Shown: positions 17,752 to 28,236, counted from the stretch's first letter. The stretch: 64,000 nucleotides of DNA from Streptomyces sp. NBC_01294 (GCF_035917235.1 NZ_CP108423.1:1426001-1490000); one strand, 5' to 3'. Notes: a model not told the origin generated them from the letters alone. Translations and numbers: made by a program.

Positions 17752-17804
17752 TCAACAAACCATTGAACTTCCACCATGAGGAAATTACTATCCACTGGTC
17801 AGAA
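17752..17804 (+). promoter_or_regulatory. aceB promoter with overlapping operator boxes
   Basis: A sigma-70-like promoter is visible: TTGAAC (17763-17768), 17-bp spacer, TACTAT (17786-17791). TCAACAAACCATTGA (17752-17766) covers the -35. TTCCACCATGAGGAA (17769-17783) fills the spacer. ATCCACTGGTCAGAA (17790-17804) covers the -10 end and start-site region; the two TTCC-type boxes start 21 bp apart. This placement fits repression by occlusion. Confidence 0.65.
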
Positions 17805-17933
17805 GCGCCCTGAACCCACAGACGGCGCCCGCGACCGTATCCCGGAACTCTCCACACCCGACGGCACTGCGTGCCGTCTCGCGCGAGCATTCCCCCGCGG
17901 CCGCCAGGCACCGCCGCTGAAGGAGTGACAGAT

Positions 17934-19553
<1,620 letters not shown>

Positions 19554-19593
19554 GACCCGGGTTCGGCTGAATCGCACAGCAGTCGAAGCCGGC

Positions 19594-19634
19594 CGGCTCC
19601 GCCCCCGTCGCCTCACGGCACGGGGGCGGAGCCG
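19594..19634 (+). terminator. Intrinsic terminator after aceB
   Basis: A perfect 15-bp stem, 19594-19608 with 19620-19634, around an 11-base loop, 41 bases after the aceB stop. Confidence 0.8.
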
Positions 19635-19680
19635 TTTGCGTTCCACAACACGACGTCGACGCAGCGCCGATGGGGCGTCC

Positions 19681-19790
19681 GGTGCGGCGGCCGGTCCGCG
19701 CCCGGTGCGGCGGCCGGTCCGTGCCCAGTGCGGCGGCCGGTCCGTGCCCGGTGCGGCGGCCGGTCCGCGTGCGATGCGGCCGATGTGCCC
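19681..19790. repeat. 23-bp tandem repeat, four copies plus a degenerate fifth
   Basis: Units start at 19681, 19704, 19727 and 19750 and share GTGCGGCGGCCGGTCCG. They differ at one to three positions, and a degenerate copy follows at 19773. The array is non-coding by position and may vary in copy number between strains. Confidence 0.85.
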
Positions 19791-19878
19791 GGACGGGCCG
19801 TCAGACTCCGCCAGGGGCCCGGACCAAGCCCGCGGAAGTGATTGTTCCGCAGGCGGGGCGCCGAACGACCGGTCGGTT

Positions 19879-19915
19879 GTTACTTGTTCGTAACTTGCCT
19901 GTACCTAGCGGTAAC
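19879..19915 (+). promoter_or_regulatory. GlnR/PhoP-like 11-bp element array upstream of SGNH hydrolase
   Basis: GTTAC (19879), GTAAC (19890), GTACC (19901) and GTAAC (19911) are spaced 11, 11 and 10 bp. GlnR sites in Streptomyces are described as GTNAC-N6-GAAAC repeats and PhoP sites as 11-bp direct repeats, so the spacing fits either. The match is partial. Confidence 0.4.
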
Positions 19916-20026
19916 AAGCGGCCCCGTGTCACCTTTCCGATGCCACCGGCCGGCGGTACCCCCACTTCCCAGCCACGCAACGGAGTCGTTGCCGACTTCG
20001 GCGTGGCCGAACGCAGGAGTTCCGCA

Positions 20027-21217
20027 GTGATCGGATTCCGCAACCTCAGCAAGGACCGTGACCGCAGTCGCGTGCGACGACTGGCCGGTGCCGGGATGGT
20101 TCTGCCGCTCGCCGTCACCGCCCTGGTGGCCGGCGGCGCCGGGACCTCCGCGGCCAGCCCCGGAAGCGGACCCACCGCCGTGGTGTCCATGGGCGACAGC
20201 TACATCTCCGGCGAGGCCGGACGCTGGAAGGGCAACACCCTGACCAACACCGGGAGCCGCAACGGCACCGACCGGGGCTGGGTCAGCGGCAGTACCTACG
20301 ACCCCGGCAAGGTCTACGGGACCACGGCCGGCGGATGTCACCGCTCCGACTCCGCCGAGGTGCGCAGCGCCGGACCGATCGCCGACGTCGCCGTGAACCT
20401 GGCCTGCTCGGGGGCGGTCTCGGACAACGTGTTCCGCGCCTCCAACGGCGGCGTCGCCTTCAAGGGCGAGGCCCCGCAGGCCGATCAGCTCGCCGCGGTG
20501 GCCGCGAGCCACGACGTCAAGGTCATCGCCCTGTCCATCGGCGGGAACGACCTGGGCTTCGCCGACATCATCAAGAGCTGCGCGTACGACTTCATCATCT
20601 GGAACTCCTACTGCCACGACGACCAGCAGTACTCCGTCGACCAGAAGATCGACGCGGTCATGGGCAAGGTCGGGAAGTCCGTGGACGAGGTACGGGCCGT
20701 GATGCGCGCGGCCGGGTACGCCGACTCCTCGTACCGGATCGTGCTGCAGTCCTACCCGTCGCCGATCCCGCGCGGCGCCGAGAACCGGTACACGCAGAGC
20801 GACTGGAGCCGGCTCAACACGGGCGGCTGCCCCTTCTGGAACCGGGACTCGGACTGGGCGCGGGACTCGCTCGTGCCGCAGATCGCGGGCCGCATCAAGG
20901 CAGTCGCCGCGGCCAAGGGAGTGCAGTTCCTGGACCTGCGGGACATGCTGCAGGGCCGCGAGGTGTGCGCCAAGGCGAGCAAGCAGGTGAGCTCCACCGT
21001 CCCGGCGTCGGCGAAGACGAGCGAGTGGGCGCGCTGGATCGACAACAACGAGTCGCAGGGCCTCATCCAGGAATCCATGCACCCGAACTACTACGGCCAG
21101 CTGGCCGCCGGGCGCTGCCTCTCCCTGGTCGTCGCGCAGCCCGCGGCCTCGGGCTTCAGCTGCAAGAACACCGCGGGCGGGGACCACACCGGGATGTTCC
21201 TGACCCCGGCCTCGTAG
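20027..21217 (+). CDS. Secreted SGNH/GDSL hydrolase (lipase/esterase family)
   Basis: A 396-residue secreted protein. GTG at 20027 follows AGGAG by six bases; it gives a basic N-region with paired arginines, then a hydrophobic core ending at about residue 45 (TSAASPGSG). Block I is SMGDSYISGE with nucleophile S58, block III GGNDLGF, and the catalytic His is H352 in MHPNYYG. Several cysteines suggest disulfides. It probably hydrolyses an extracellular ester or phospholipid. A GlnR/PhoP-like array upstream suggests nutrient control. Confidence 0.9.
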   Translation: MIGFRNLSKDRDRSRVRRLAGAGMVLPLAVTALVAGGAGTSAASPGSGPTAVVSMGDSYISGEAGRWKGNTLTNTGSRNGTDRGWVSGSTYDPGKVYGTTAGGCHRSDSAEVRSAGPIADVAVNLACSGAVSDNVFRASNGGVAFKGEAPQADQLAAVAASHDVKVIALSIGGNDLGFADIIKSCAYDFIIWNSYCHDDQQYSVDQKIDAVMGKVGKSVDEVRAVMRAAGYADSSYRIVLQSYPSPIPRGAENRYTQSDWSRLNTGGCPFWNRDSDWARDSLVPQIAGRIKAVAAAKGVQFLDLRDMLQGREVCAKASKQVSSTVPASAKTSEWARWIDNNESQGLIQESMHPNYYGQLAAGRCLSLVVAQPAASGFSCKNTAGGDHTGMFLTPAS

Positions 21218-21261
21218 GGCGGGGTCAGGGGGATCCGGGGGCCGGGGGCCGGCGGGAGGGG

Positions 21262-21648
21262 CTAGGGAGATCCGTCCAGCACGGACAGGACGTTGCCCGC
21301 CGGGTCCTTGAACCAGGCGATGGTCGGCTCGTTCCCCTCCGGCCGGACGATTCCCTTGGCGTCCATGCCGAACCCGTCGTAGCGCTCGAACCGGACGCCA
21401 CGGGTGGTGAGCTCGTCGACGGCCCGGTCGACGTCGTCGACGGGGAAGTTGAGGATCGTGAAGCTCGCCGGCTCGTGGTCGTCCTTCTGGTAGACCATGA
21501 CCGTGGTGTCGCCCGCCAGGTGCAGCGACAGCAGGCCCATGTCCTCGTCCTCCGAGACGCGCAGGCCGAGGGTGCCTCCGTAGAACTCCTTGGCCTTGCC
21601 GAGGTCGTCGACCGAGAATCCGCTGAATGCCTTGGTGTCTGCGAACAT
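21262..21648 (-). CDS. VOC family protein (glyoxalase/bleomycin-resistance fold)
   Basis: A 128-residue single-domain vicinal-oxygen-chelate protein: two beta-alpha-beta-beta-beta modules beginning [17 protein letters not shown] and [13 protein letters not shown], ending with the family [10 protein letters not shown] block. ATG at 21648 follows AAGGAA. It is monocistronic and divergent from the exonuclease fusion. Substrate cannot be inferred. Confidence 0.88.
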   Translation of the reverse strand: MFADTKAFSGFSVDDLGKAKEFYGGTLGLRVSEDEDMGLLSLHLAGDTTVMVYQKDDHEPASFTILNFPVDDVDRAVDELTTRGVRFERYDGFGMDAKGIVRPEGNEPTIAWFKDPAGNVLSVLDGSP

Positions 21649-21833
21649 GACCGTTCCTTCGCTCCGACGCTGCGCTCCCCGCCTTCCGTCCTCCCCCCGG
21701 CGGCGCCGACCGTCGACCGGCCGCCGACCGGACGCGGGACGCCGTACGCACGCAGGGTCCACTGCCGGCCACCGTGCGTGGGCCCGCGTAAATCCGGGTG
21801 AACGGTGCGGTGCGGGCTGGCATGCTCTCGCGC

Positions 21834-22802
21834 ATGGCAGCCCGCACCGCACGTCCCAGTCTCTACATCTCCGTCGACATCGAGGCCGACGGACCCATTC
21901 CCGGCCCGTATTCGATGATCAGCTTCGGGGCCGCGGTCGCCGGCCGCCAGGACGGCCCCACGTACACGGCCGCCGATCCGCAGGAGCGGACCTTCTACCG
22001 GGAGCTGCGGCCGATCAGCGACGCGTACGTTCCCGAGGCGCTCGCCGTCAGCGGGCTCGACCGCGACCGGCTGGTGCGGGAGGGCGCCGATCCGGCGGTC
22101 GCCATGGCCGAGTTCCGCACCTGGGTGCGGGAGGTCTCCGCGGGGGCGCAGCCGGTGATGTGCGGCTACCCGGCCTCCTTCGACTGGACCTTCCTCTACT
22201 GGTACCTGATCCGCTTCGGCGGGGACAGCCCCTTCGGCCACTCGGGCTGCCTGGACATGAAGACCCTCTACGCGACGAAGGCGCGGGTGCCGCTGCGGGC
22301 CGCGGTCAAGGGCCGGATGCCCCGCGCACTGCTCTCCCGGCGCCGGCACACGCACCACGCCCTCGACGACGCGATCGAACAGGCCGACCTGATGAGCAAC
22401 CTGATGCTGTGGCAGCCCCCGGTGCCGGACCCGGCCGCCGAGCGCTCCCCGCGGATCACGCACCTCGCGTGGGGCCGGATCGAGGCCGAAGGGCTGGCCC
22501 CCGGCAAGGACTTCAGGCTGTACCCGGGCGGCGGCCGCCCCTGGGACTGGTCCGAGCACGGCACGCGGCACGAGCCCGGCATCCAGCCGCAGGAGGTGCG
22601 CGAGTTCCTCGACCTGGGGGTGACCGCGGTGGTGCTCAGCCAGGGCATGGACAAGCGCCTCGGGATCGTCCCGCAGACGCTGGAGGTGCTCCGGGCGGCC
22701 GGGGTCGAGGTACACGTGGCGGAGACGACCGCGGCCGTGGAGGTCTACAACCGGCTGGCCGCCACCGAGCGGGTCGCCGGCCTCTTCCACTCGACCTGCT
22801 GA
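21834..22802 (+). CDS. Fusion of DEDD 3'-5' exonuclease domain and Mth938-like domain
   Basis: A 322-residue protein with two domains. Residues about 8-190 form an RNase T/DnaQ-like exonuclease: D15 and E17 in SVDIEADG, a middle D in [11 protein letters not shown], and [12 protein letters not shown] with the HxAxxD-type end. Residues 207-322 match the Mth938/DUF498 domain: [10 protein letters not shown], a [10 protein letters not shown] block, and the end GLFHSTC. The Mth938 part is usually a free ~120-residue protein in Streptomyces. No frameshift separates the halves. ATG at 21822 is an alternative start. Confidence 0.85.
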   Translation: MAARTARPSLYISVDIEADGPIPGPYSMISFGAAVAGRQDGPTYTAADPQERTFYRELRPISDAYVPEALAVSGLDRDRLVREGADPAVAMAEFRTWVREVSAGAQPVMCGYPASFDWTFLYWYLIRFGGDSPFGHSGCLDMKTLYATKARVPLRAAVKGRMPRALLSRRRHTHHALDDAIEQADLMSNLMLWQPPVPDPAAERSPRITHLAWGRIEAEGLAPGKDFRLYPGGGRPWDWSEHGTRHEPGIQPQEVREFLDLGVTAVVLSQGMDKRLGIVPQTLEVLRAAGVEVHVAETTAAVEVYNRLAATERVAGLFHSTC

Positions 22803-22814
22803 CCTGCCGACCTG

Positions 22815-22854
22815 CTGACCGGCTGACCGGCTGACCGGCTGACCGGCTGACCGG
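22815..22854. repeat. Five tandem copies of CTGACCGG
   Basis: Perfect 8-bp units run from 22815 to 22854, just after the exonuclease fusion stop. They are followed by a 14-bp direct duplication (GCACGCGAACGGCG) at 22855-22882. Confidence 0.85.
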
Positions 22855-22874
22855 GCACGCGAACGGCGGCACGC

Positions 22875-22927
22875 GAACGGCGGTGCGGACGCCACACCCG
22901 CAGTGGGTGGCGTACGCACCGCCGTTC
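22875..22927. terminator. Convergent terminator
   Basis: Bases 22875-22899 pair with 22905-22927 with one mismatch and a two-base bulge. It separates the exonuclease fusion (plus) from the purine permease (minus). Confidence 0.8.
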
Positions 22928-22952
22928 CGTGCGCCCGGGCAGGAGCCGGGCG

Positions 22953-24353
22953 TCAGTGCACCGGCACCGGGTCCGCCGCGGCCCCCGAGGCCGCGCCCTT
23001 CCTGGCGCCGAGGTGGTTGAAGGCCAGGTTCAGCAGGATGGCCACGACGCAGCCGGTGCTGATGCCGGAGTCGAGGACGACGAGGAGGTCCTTCGGGAAG
23101 GCGTGGTAGAACTGCGGCGCGGCGATCGGGATCAGGCCGATGCCCACGGAGGCGGCGACGATCAGGGCGTTCTCGCCCTTCTCCATGGCCGCGCCTGCCA
23201 GGGTCTGGATGCCGCTGGCCGCGACCGATCCGAAGAGGACGATGCCGGCGCCGCCGAGGACCGGCAGCGGGACGACGCCGATGACGGAGGCCGCCATCGG
23301 GCACAGGCCGAGCAGGATCAGGATGCCGCCGCCCGCGGCGACCACGAACCGGCTGCGCACCTTGGTCATGGCGACGAGCCCGATGTTCTGGGCGAAGGCG
23401 CTGCACATGAAGCCGTTGAACAGCGGGCTGATCGCGCTGCCGAGGGTGTCGGCGCGCAGGCCGCCCTCGATGGTCTTCGCGTCCGCCGGACGGCCGACGA
23501 TCTTGCCCAGGGCCAGGATGTCGGCGGTGGACTCGGTCATGCAGACGAGCATGACGATGCACATCGAGATGATGGCGGCGACCTGGAACTGCGGGGCGCC
23601 GAAGTGGAACGGCGTCGGGAAGCCGACGACGGAGGCGTTGCGGACGGCCTCGAAGCTCGTCATGCCCAGCGGGAGGGCGATGAGCGTGCCCGCGACCAGG
23701 CCGAGCAGGATGGATATCTGCTGGAGGAAGCCGCGCAGGAACTTGCGCATCAGCAGCACGATGACGAGGGTGAGGGCGGCCATCCCGATGTTCTTCATCG
23801 AGCCGTAGTCGCCGGCGGTGCTGTTCCCGCCCTGCGACCAGTTGAAGGCCACCGGCAGGAGCGAGACGCCGATCAGGGTGATGACCGTTCCGGTCACTAC
23901 CGGTGGGAAGAAGCGGACGAGCTTGCCGAAGTAGGGGGCGGCGAAGAAGCCGATGACTCCGGCGACGATGATCGCGCCGAAGATGACCGGTATCGCGTCG
24001 TCCCCCTCCCCCTTGCCGATCGCGATCATCGGGGTCACACCGGCGAAGGAGACGCCGTTGACGAAGGGGAGTTTGGCGCCGATCTTCCAGAACCCGAGGG
24101 TCTGGAGGAGGGTGGCGAGGCCGGCGGTGAAGAGCGAGGCGCCCATCAGGAACGCGGTCTCGGTGGCGGAGAGGCCGACGGCAGGGCCGACGATCATGGG
24201 CGGGGCCACGACACCCGCGTACATGGCGGCCACGTGCTGGAGACCGCTGGTGAACATCTTCAGCGGGGGCAGGGTCTCGTCGACCGGGTGTTTCTCCCCG
24301 GAGACCTGCGGTACTGCGACTGCGTCTTTGCGAAACCTGGGCGACTGGGCCAC
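22953..24353 (-). CDS. Nucleobase:cation symporter-2 family permease (xanthine/urate type)
   Basis: A 466-residue NCS2 transporter with about 12-14 membrane helices. The family signature QNIGLVAMTKV and the QHVAAMYAGVVAPP opening of helix 1 are clear. NCS2 members take up xanthine, urate or uracil with protons or sodium; the setting next to guanine deaminase and urate oxidase favours xanthine/urate. GTG at 24353 is chosen because GGAGGAAG precedes it by about four bases. It has its own promoter region. Confidence 0.92.
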   Translation of the reverse strand: MAQSPRFRKDAVAVPQVSGEKHPVDETLPPLKMFTSGLQHVAAMYAGVVAPPMIVGPAVGLSATETAFLMGASLFTAGLATLLQTLGFWKIGAKLPFVNGVSFAGVTPMIAIGKGEGDDAIPVIFGAIIVAGVIGFFAAPYFGKLVRFFPPVVTGTVITLIGVSLLPVAFNWSQGGNSTAGDYGSMKNIGMAALTLVIVLLMRKFLRGFLQQISILLGLVAGTLIALPLGMTSFEAVRNASVVGFPTPFHFGAPQFQVAAIISMCIVMLVCMTESTADILALGKIVGRPADAKTIEGGLRADTLGSAISPLFNGFMCSAFAQNIGLVAMTKVRSRFVVAAGGGILILLGLCPMAASVIGVVPLPVLGGAGIVLFGSVAASGIQTLAGAAMEKGENALIVAASVGIGLIPIAAPQFYHAFPKDLLVVLDSGISTGCVVAILLNLAFNHLGARKGAASGAAADPVPVH

Positions 24354-24657
24354 GGCTTCCTCCGGTCGGGTAACACGTCGGCAGGGACGTGGGTGTCTTG
24401 GAGGTGGTGCGAAAGCGGTGCGAGTCGAGCTGTATGGAGTTGTGGGTGGTGCGGATGCTTGTCCCAAGGGGTGCAGAAACGATTCGCCCAAACCGTTCCG
24501 CGGGTATTTTGCGCATGGCGATGCCAGTGGCACGAGTCACCGCCCCGGGGGCGCCTTCGGATGTCCTCAGGCGCTTCCCGGGAACGGCTGCCGCGGACCC
24601 CGCTCGGGTCCGCGGCCGCCGGCCGGGGGCCGTCCCCCCCGGCCGGACTCCGTGGGA
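24354..24657. other. Intergenic region between purine permease and guanine deaminase genes
   Basis: Holds the permease promoter region and, at 24590-24616, the deaminase terminator. A TTCCG half-site at 24496 lacks a partner. I see no reading frame with a ribosome site. Confidence 0.5.
24590..24616 (-). terminator. Terminator after guanine deaminase
   Basis: A perfect 11-bp stem, 24590-24600 with 24606-24616, around a five-base loop, 42 bases beyond the deaminase stop. Confidence 0.7.
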
Positions 24658-26061
24658 TCAGGCCTGCGCGGAGATCCGCGCGAGGCGCTGGGCCTCTTCC
24701 CGGGTGGACACGGCGATGGCGTCCTCGTCCGCGAAGAGCAGTCGGTTGTTCTCGACGATCTGCTTGCCGTTGACGAACGAAGCCGTCACGGGGGCCGCGG
24801 CGCCGAAGACCAGCGCGGTGACCGGGTCGGCGATCGAGGAGTGCAGGAAGGTGCTCAGGTTCCACAGCACCAGGTCGGCGCACTTGCCGACCTCGAGCGA
24901 GCCGATGTTGTCGGCGCGGCCGAGGACCTGGGCGCCGCCGTAGGTGCCGAGGCGCAGGGCCTGGCGCGCGTTGAGGGCGCGCTCGCGGTGGACCGGGTTC
25001 AGGCGGTTGATGAGGAGCGCGTTGCGCAGCTCGGTGTGCAGCTCACCGGACTCGTTGGAGGCGGTGCCGTCCACGCCGAGGCCGACCGGGACACCGGCGG
25101 CGAGCATGTCCGGGACGCGGGCGATGCCGGCGGCCAGACGGGCGTTGGAGGACGGGCAGTGCGCGACACCGGTCTTGGTGCGGGCGAACGCGGCGATGTC
25201 GGAGTCGTTCATGTGGACGCTGTGCGCCATCCACACGTCCTCGCCGAGCCAGCCGGTCGACTCGAAGTAGTCGGTCGGGCCCATGCCGAACAGTTCCTTG
25301 CAGAACTGCTCTTCCTCGACGGTCTCGGAGCCGTGCGTGTGCATGCGCACGCCCAGGCGGCGGGCCAGCTCGGCACCCTGCTTCAGCAGCTCGGTGGAGA
25401 CCGAGAAGGGGGAGCACGGGGCGACGGCGACCTGGGTCATCGCGTCGAAGGAGGCGTCGTGGTGCTTCTTCACGGTCGCCTCGGTGTCGGCGAGCGCACC
25501 TTCGAGGGTCTCGACGGCGTGGTCCGGCGGCAGGCCGCCGTCCTTCTCGCTGCGGTCCATCGAGCCGCGGGCGAGGGTGAACCGTACGCCCATCTCGGAC
25601 GCGGCGCGGATGATCGAGCCGGAGAGGTCGCCGGAGCCCTTGGGGAACACGTAGTGGTGGTCCATGGCGGTGGTGACGCCGCCCTTGGCCATCGCGGCGA
25701 GGGAGCCCTGCGCGGCCGTGTACGTCATCTGCTCGTCGATGCGCGCCCACGTCGGGTACAGCGCGACCAGCCAGTTGAAGAGGTTGTGGTCGGTGGCCAG
25801 GCCACGCGTGATCCACTGGTAGAAGTGGTGGTGCGTGTTGACCAGGCCGGGGGTCACGAGGTGCCCGGTGCCGTCGATGCGGCGGACGACGTTCTCGAGG
25901 TTCTCGGGGGCTTTGCCCGCACCGATCGACTCGATCTTGTTGCCGGCGACGACGACGTGACCCGAGGCGTACTCGGTGTCGTTCGCGTCGACGGTCGCAA
26001 TCGCACAGTTCTCGATGACGATGCGCTCGACCGCGCTGTCATGGGCTGCCGATGCTGCCAT
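24658..26061 (-). CDS. 8-oxoguanine/guanine deaminase (amidohydrolase family)
   Basis: A 467-residue ATZ/TRZ-type amidohydrolase. Metal ligands are visible in NTHHHFYQ, HTHGSE and the VDGTASNE aspartate; AHCPSSNARL is the hallmark of 8-oxoguanine deaminase relatives. It would deaminate guanine or 8-oxoguanine to xanthine or urate, feeding the neighbouring urate oxidase. ATG at 26061 follows GAGGAAG. Substrate preference between guanine and 8-oxoguanine cannot be decided from sequence. Confidence 0.88.
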   Translation of the reverse strand: MAASAAHDSAVERIVIENCAIATVDANDTEYASGHVVVAGNKIESIGAGKAPENLENVVRRIDGTGHLVTPGLVNTHHHFYQWITRGLATDHNLFNWLVALYPTWARIDEQMTYTAAQGSLAAMAKGGVTTAMDHHYVFPKGSGDLSGSIIRAASEMGVRFTLARGSMDRSEKDGGLPPDHAVETLEGALADTEATVKKHHDASFDAMTQVAVAPCSPFSVSTELLKQGAELARRLGVRMHTHGSETVEEEQFCKELFGMGPTDYFESTGWLGEDVWMAHSVHMNDSDIAAFARTKTGVAHCPSSNARLAAGIARVPDMLAAGVPVGLGVDGTASNESGELHTELRNALLINRLNPVHRERALNARQALRLGTYGGAQVLGRADNIGSLEVGKCADLVLWNLSTFLHSSIADPVTALVFGAAAPVTASFVNGKQIVENNRLLFADEDAIAVSTREEAQRLARISAQA

Positions 26062-26249
26062 GGGACTTCCTCGTGCTTTCAGTGGCGGTATGGGCACGGC
26101 AAGGCCCAGGAGATTTGAGTGCCGGAGCCGGGGGCCTTGACAGCTGACAGTACTGCCGCCCCGAGTGATGCGTCCGGGTGCCGATTCAGGAAGTGAAGGT
26201 GTGTCGCGGTCCCGGGGCCACTGCGGAGCCCCGGGACGCGCGTGCCGCA

Positions 26250-27173
26250 TCAGAGGTTGGTCATGTCCACGGGGATACGGGCGTCGACGCCGTCCCGCAG
26301 AACAGTGGCCTCGATCAGACCGTACGGACGGTCCGCGGCGAAGTAGACCTCGTTGTCGTTCTTGAGGCCGAACGGCTCAAGGTCCACGAGGAAGTGGTGC
26401 TTGTTCGGGAGCGAGAAGCGGACCTCGTCGATCTCCGAACGGTGGTTGATGATGCGCGAACCCATCTGGTACAGGGTCTGCTGCAGCGACAGGGAGTAGG
26501 TCTCCGCGAAGGCCTGCAGCATGTGCTTGCGGGTCTCGGCGTAGGACTTCTCCCAGTTGGGCATCCGCTGCTCGTCGTCCGACCAGTTGAAGCGCCAGCG
26601 AGCCGACACCTGGGTGGCCAGGATGCGGTCGTAGGCCTCCTTCAGCGTCGTGTACTTGTCCTTCACGTAACCCCAGAACTCGGAGTTCGTGGAGTTCATG
26701 ACGACGAGGTCCTTGAGGCCGGAGATGACCTCCCAGTTCTTGCCGTCGTACGTGATCTGGGTGACGCGGGTCTCCATGCCCTCACGGACGAAGGAGTGGT
26801 TCACCTCGTCGGAGCCGATGAACTTGGAGTTGGCGTCCGAGGTGGCGATCCGGGACCAGGAGTACTCCTCGATCCGGATGCGCGCCTTCTGGATCGGCTC
26901 CTGGCTGTTGACGAACCAGCGCGCCAGGTGGATGCCGAACTGCTCGGCGGACTCGATGCCGTACTCCTTGGCGAACGCGTACACCGTGTTCTTGGTGGTG
27001 TCCGTCGGCAGGACGTTGGCGTTCGAGCCGGAGTAGTGGACGTCGTCCATGTCGCCGGAGAGGGCGACCGAGACGTTCAGGTCCTTGATGTGGTGCGTGT
27101 CGCCGTCCCGCGTGATCTTGACGACGCGGTTCTCTGCTTTGCCGTACTGGTTCTGGCCCAGAATCGTGGCCAT
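26250..27173 (-). CDS. pucL: Urate oxidase (uricase)
   Basis: A 307-residue cofactor-free uricase converting urate and O2 to 5-hydroxyisourate and H2O2. The signature NVLPTDTTKN (catalytic Thr/Lys) is near residue 55 and the tandem T-fold pattern is complete, ending at TNL. It is third gene of uraD-uraH-pucL; a 1-base gap separates it from uraH. Peroxide formed is presumably removed by the catalase at 31 kb, whose promoter shares an operator with this operon. Confidence 0.96.
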   Translation of the reverse strand: MATILGQNQYGKAENRVVKITRDGDTHHIKDLNVSVALSGDMDDVHYSGSNANVLPTDTTKNTVYAFAKEYGIESAEQFGIHLARWFVNSQEPIQKARIRIEEYSWSRIATSDANSKFIGSDEVNHSFVREGMETRVTQITYDGKNWEVISGLKDLVVMNSTNSEFWGYVKDKYTTLKEAYDRILATQVSARWRFNWSDDEQRMPNWEKSYAETRKHMLQAFAETYSLSLQQTLYQMGSRIINHRSEIDEVRFSLPNKHHFLVDLEPFGLKNDNEVYFAADRPYGLIEATVLRDGVDARIPVDMTNL

Positions 27174-27174
27174 G

Positions 27175-27564
27175 CTAGCTCCCTCGGTAAACGGAGTAGC
27201 CGAACGGGTTGAGCAGCAGCGGTACGTGGTAATGCTCGCCCGGGTTCACCGCGAAGGTGATGGTGACCTCGGGGAAGAACGCACCGCTGTCCCTTACGCG
27301 GGGGGCGTCCTGCTGCGCCTCGGCTTGCTTCTTGGAGAAGTACGTCTCGGTCTCGAAGTCGAGACGCACGTGGGTGGTGCCCTCCGGCAGCGCCGGCAGG
27401 TCCTTGCAGCGCCCGTCCGCATCGGTGGCGGAACCGCCCAGGGCCGCCCACTCGCCGTCGAGACCCGTACGGGCCGACAGGGAGATGGCGACGCCCTCTG
27501 CGGGCTTGCCGATGCTGGTGTCCAGGATGTGCGTGGACACCGACGCGGTGGTCTCAGTGCTCAT
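27175..27564 (-). CDS. uraH: 5-hydroxyisourate hydrolase
   Basis: A 129-residue transthyretin-like HIU hydrolase that opens 5-hydroxyisourate to OHCU. The N-terminal VSTHILD histidine and the diagnostic C-terminal tetrapeptide YRGS are present. ATG at 27564 is chosen because AGGAGGA lies eight bases upstream; a GTG at 27570 sits too close. Operon position between uraD and uricase matches its place in the pathway. Confidence 0.95.
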   Translation of the reverse strand: MSTETTASVSTHILDTSIGKPAEGVAISLSARTGLDGEWAALGGSATDADGRCKDLPALPEGTTHVRLDFETETYFSKKQAEAQQDAPRVRDSGAFFPEVTITFAVNPGEHYHVPLLLNPFGYSVYRGS

Positions 27565-27566
27565 GC

Positions 27567-28082
27567 TCACTCTCCTCCTACGAGTTCGACGAGGCGGGTC
27601 AGGCGGATCTTGTTGATCTTGACGAGCTCGCCGCGGGCGATTTCCCGCTCCTGTTCCGGCGAGTTGTCGATCCGGACCTTGACCGCGTCCCGCATGAACG
27701 CACCGGTCGCACCGGTGGCGCAGATGAGGAAGACGTGGCCGAACTTCTCCTGGTAGGCCAGGTTCAGTTCGAGGAGCTCGTTCTTGAGCTCCTCCGAGGC
27801 ACCGGCCATGCCACGCTGCTCGCGGGCGGAGGTCGGGTCTCCCGGCTTCGGCCGGCCGATCGGCGCGTGGCCTCCCATCGCTTCGCCCAGGTCCTCCGCG
27901 GTGAGCTCCGCCATGGCGGCCTCGTTGGCGGCGAACAGGGATTCAGCGGTGGCGAAGGGGCGCTGGGCGAGCAGCTTGCTCCCCCACGCCGAGCTGGCGC
28001 ACACCTCGTGCAGCTCGGCCGTGGCCGCGCTGTCGTCCAAGGCGTTGAACCGGGTGAGACCCGGGGTCGGACTCGAAGTCAC
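27567..28082 (-). CDS. uraD: 2-oxo-4-hydroxy-4-carboxy-5-ureidoimidazoline (OHCU) decarboxylase
   Basis: A 171-residue all-helical OHCU decarboxylase giving S-allantoin. The catalytic His in GGHAPIGRP and the SAREQRG block are conserved. GTG at 28082 follows GGAGG by eight bases. First gene of the uraD-uraH-pucL operon; the promoter at about 28126-28154 carries the TCAAC-N5-GTTGA palindrome over its -35. Confidence 0.94.
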   Translation of the reverse strand: MTSSPTPGLTRFNALDDSAATAELHEVCASSAWGSKLLAQRPFATAESLFAANEAAMAELTAEDLGEAMGGHAPIGRPKPGDPTSAREQRGMAGASEELKNELLELNLAYQEKFGHVFLICATGATGAFMRDAVKVRIDNSPEQEREIARGELVKINKIRLTRLVELVGGE

Positions 28083-28125
28083 GGTAGGCCTCCGTGGCCT
28101 GTTGTTGCTTTGACGGGCTGCGCAT

Positions 28126-28165
28126 AGCTAACGCCCTCCACAACACGGCGTCAACACTTTGTTGA
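28126..28165 (-). promoter_or_regulatory. uraD operon promoter and palindromic operator
   Basis: On the minus strand TTGACG (28154-28149) is followed after 17 bp by TTAGCT (28131-28126). The perfect palindrome TCAACACTTTGTTGA at 28151-28165 overlaps the -35. The same palindrome type lies at aceB, allB and katA. Only a poor TTCC-type box (28169-28183) is present here. Confidence 0.55.
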
Positions 28166-28182
28166 AACTTCCCGTACACAAA

Positions 28183-28213
28183 AGCCGCCGCCCGGGTGAA
28201 TTGGGCGGCGGCT
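28183..28213 (-). terminator. Terminator after the HTH regulator gene
   Basis: A perfect 11-bp stem, 28183-28193 with 28203-28213, and a nine-base loop. It insulates the uraD promoter from upstream transcription. Confidence 0.7.
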
Positions 28214-28236
28214 CGTCACCGTGGGTCAGGGATCGT

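Larger units (their letters stand above)
19554..20026. other. Gene-free stretch between aceB and the SGNH hydrolase gene
   Basis: It holds the aceB terminator, a 23-bp tandem repeat (19681 onward), and an array of GTNAC elements at 19879-19915. Open frames here follow the repeat and lack ribosome sites, so I see no gene. Confidence 0.6.

Noticed and set aside
19670..20026. Upstream extension of the SGNH hydrolase frame through the 23-bp repeat
   Set aside because: The extension would precede the signal peptide, encodes Arg-rich repeat translation, and GTG at 20027 has AGGAG.
24496..24510. TTCC-type operator box upstream of the purine permease
   Set aside because: Only the TTCCG half is present, the other half is ATTTT and no partner lies 21 bp away.
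26113..26165. Direct repeat TGACAG upstream of guanine deaminase as a regulon operator
   Set aside because: It matches neither palindrome family of the region and is too short to stand out from chance.
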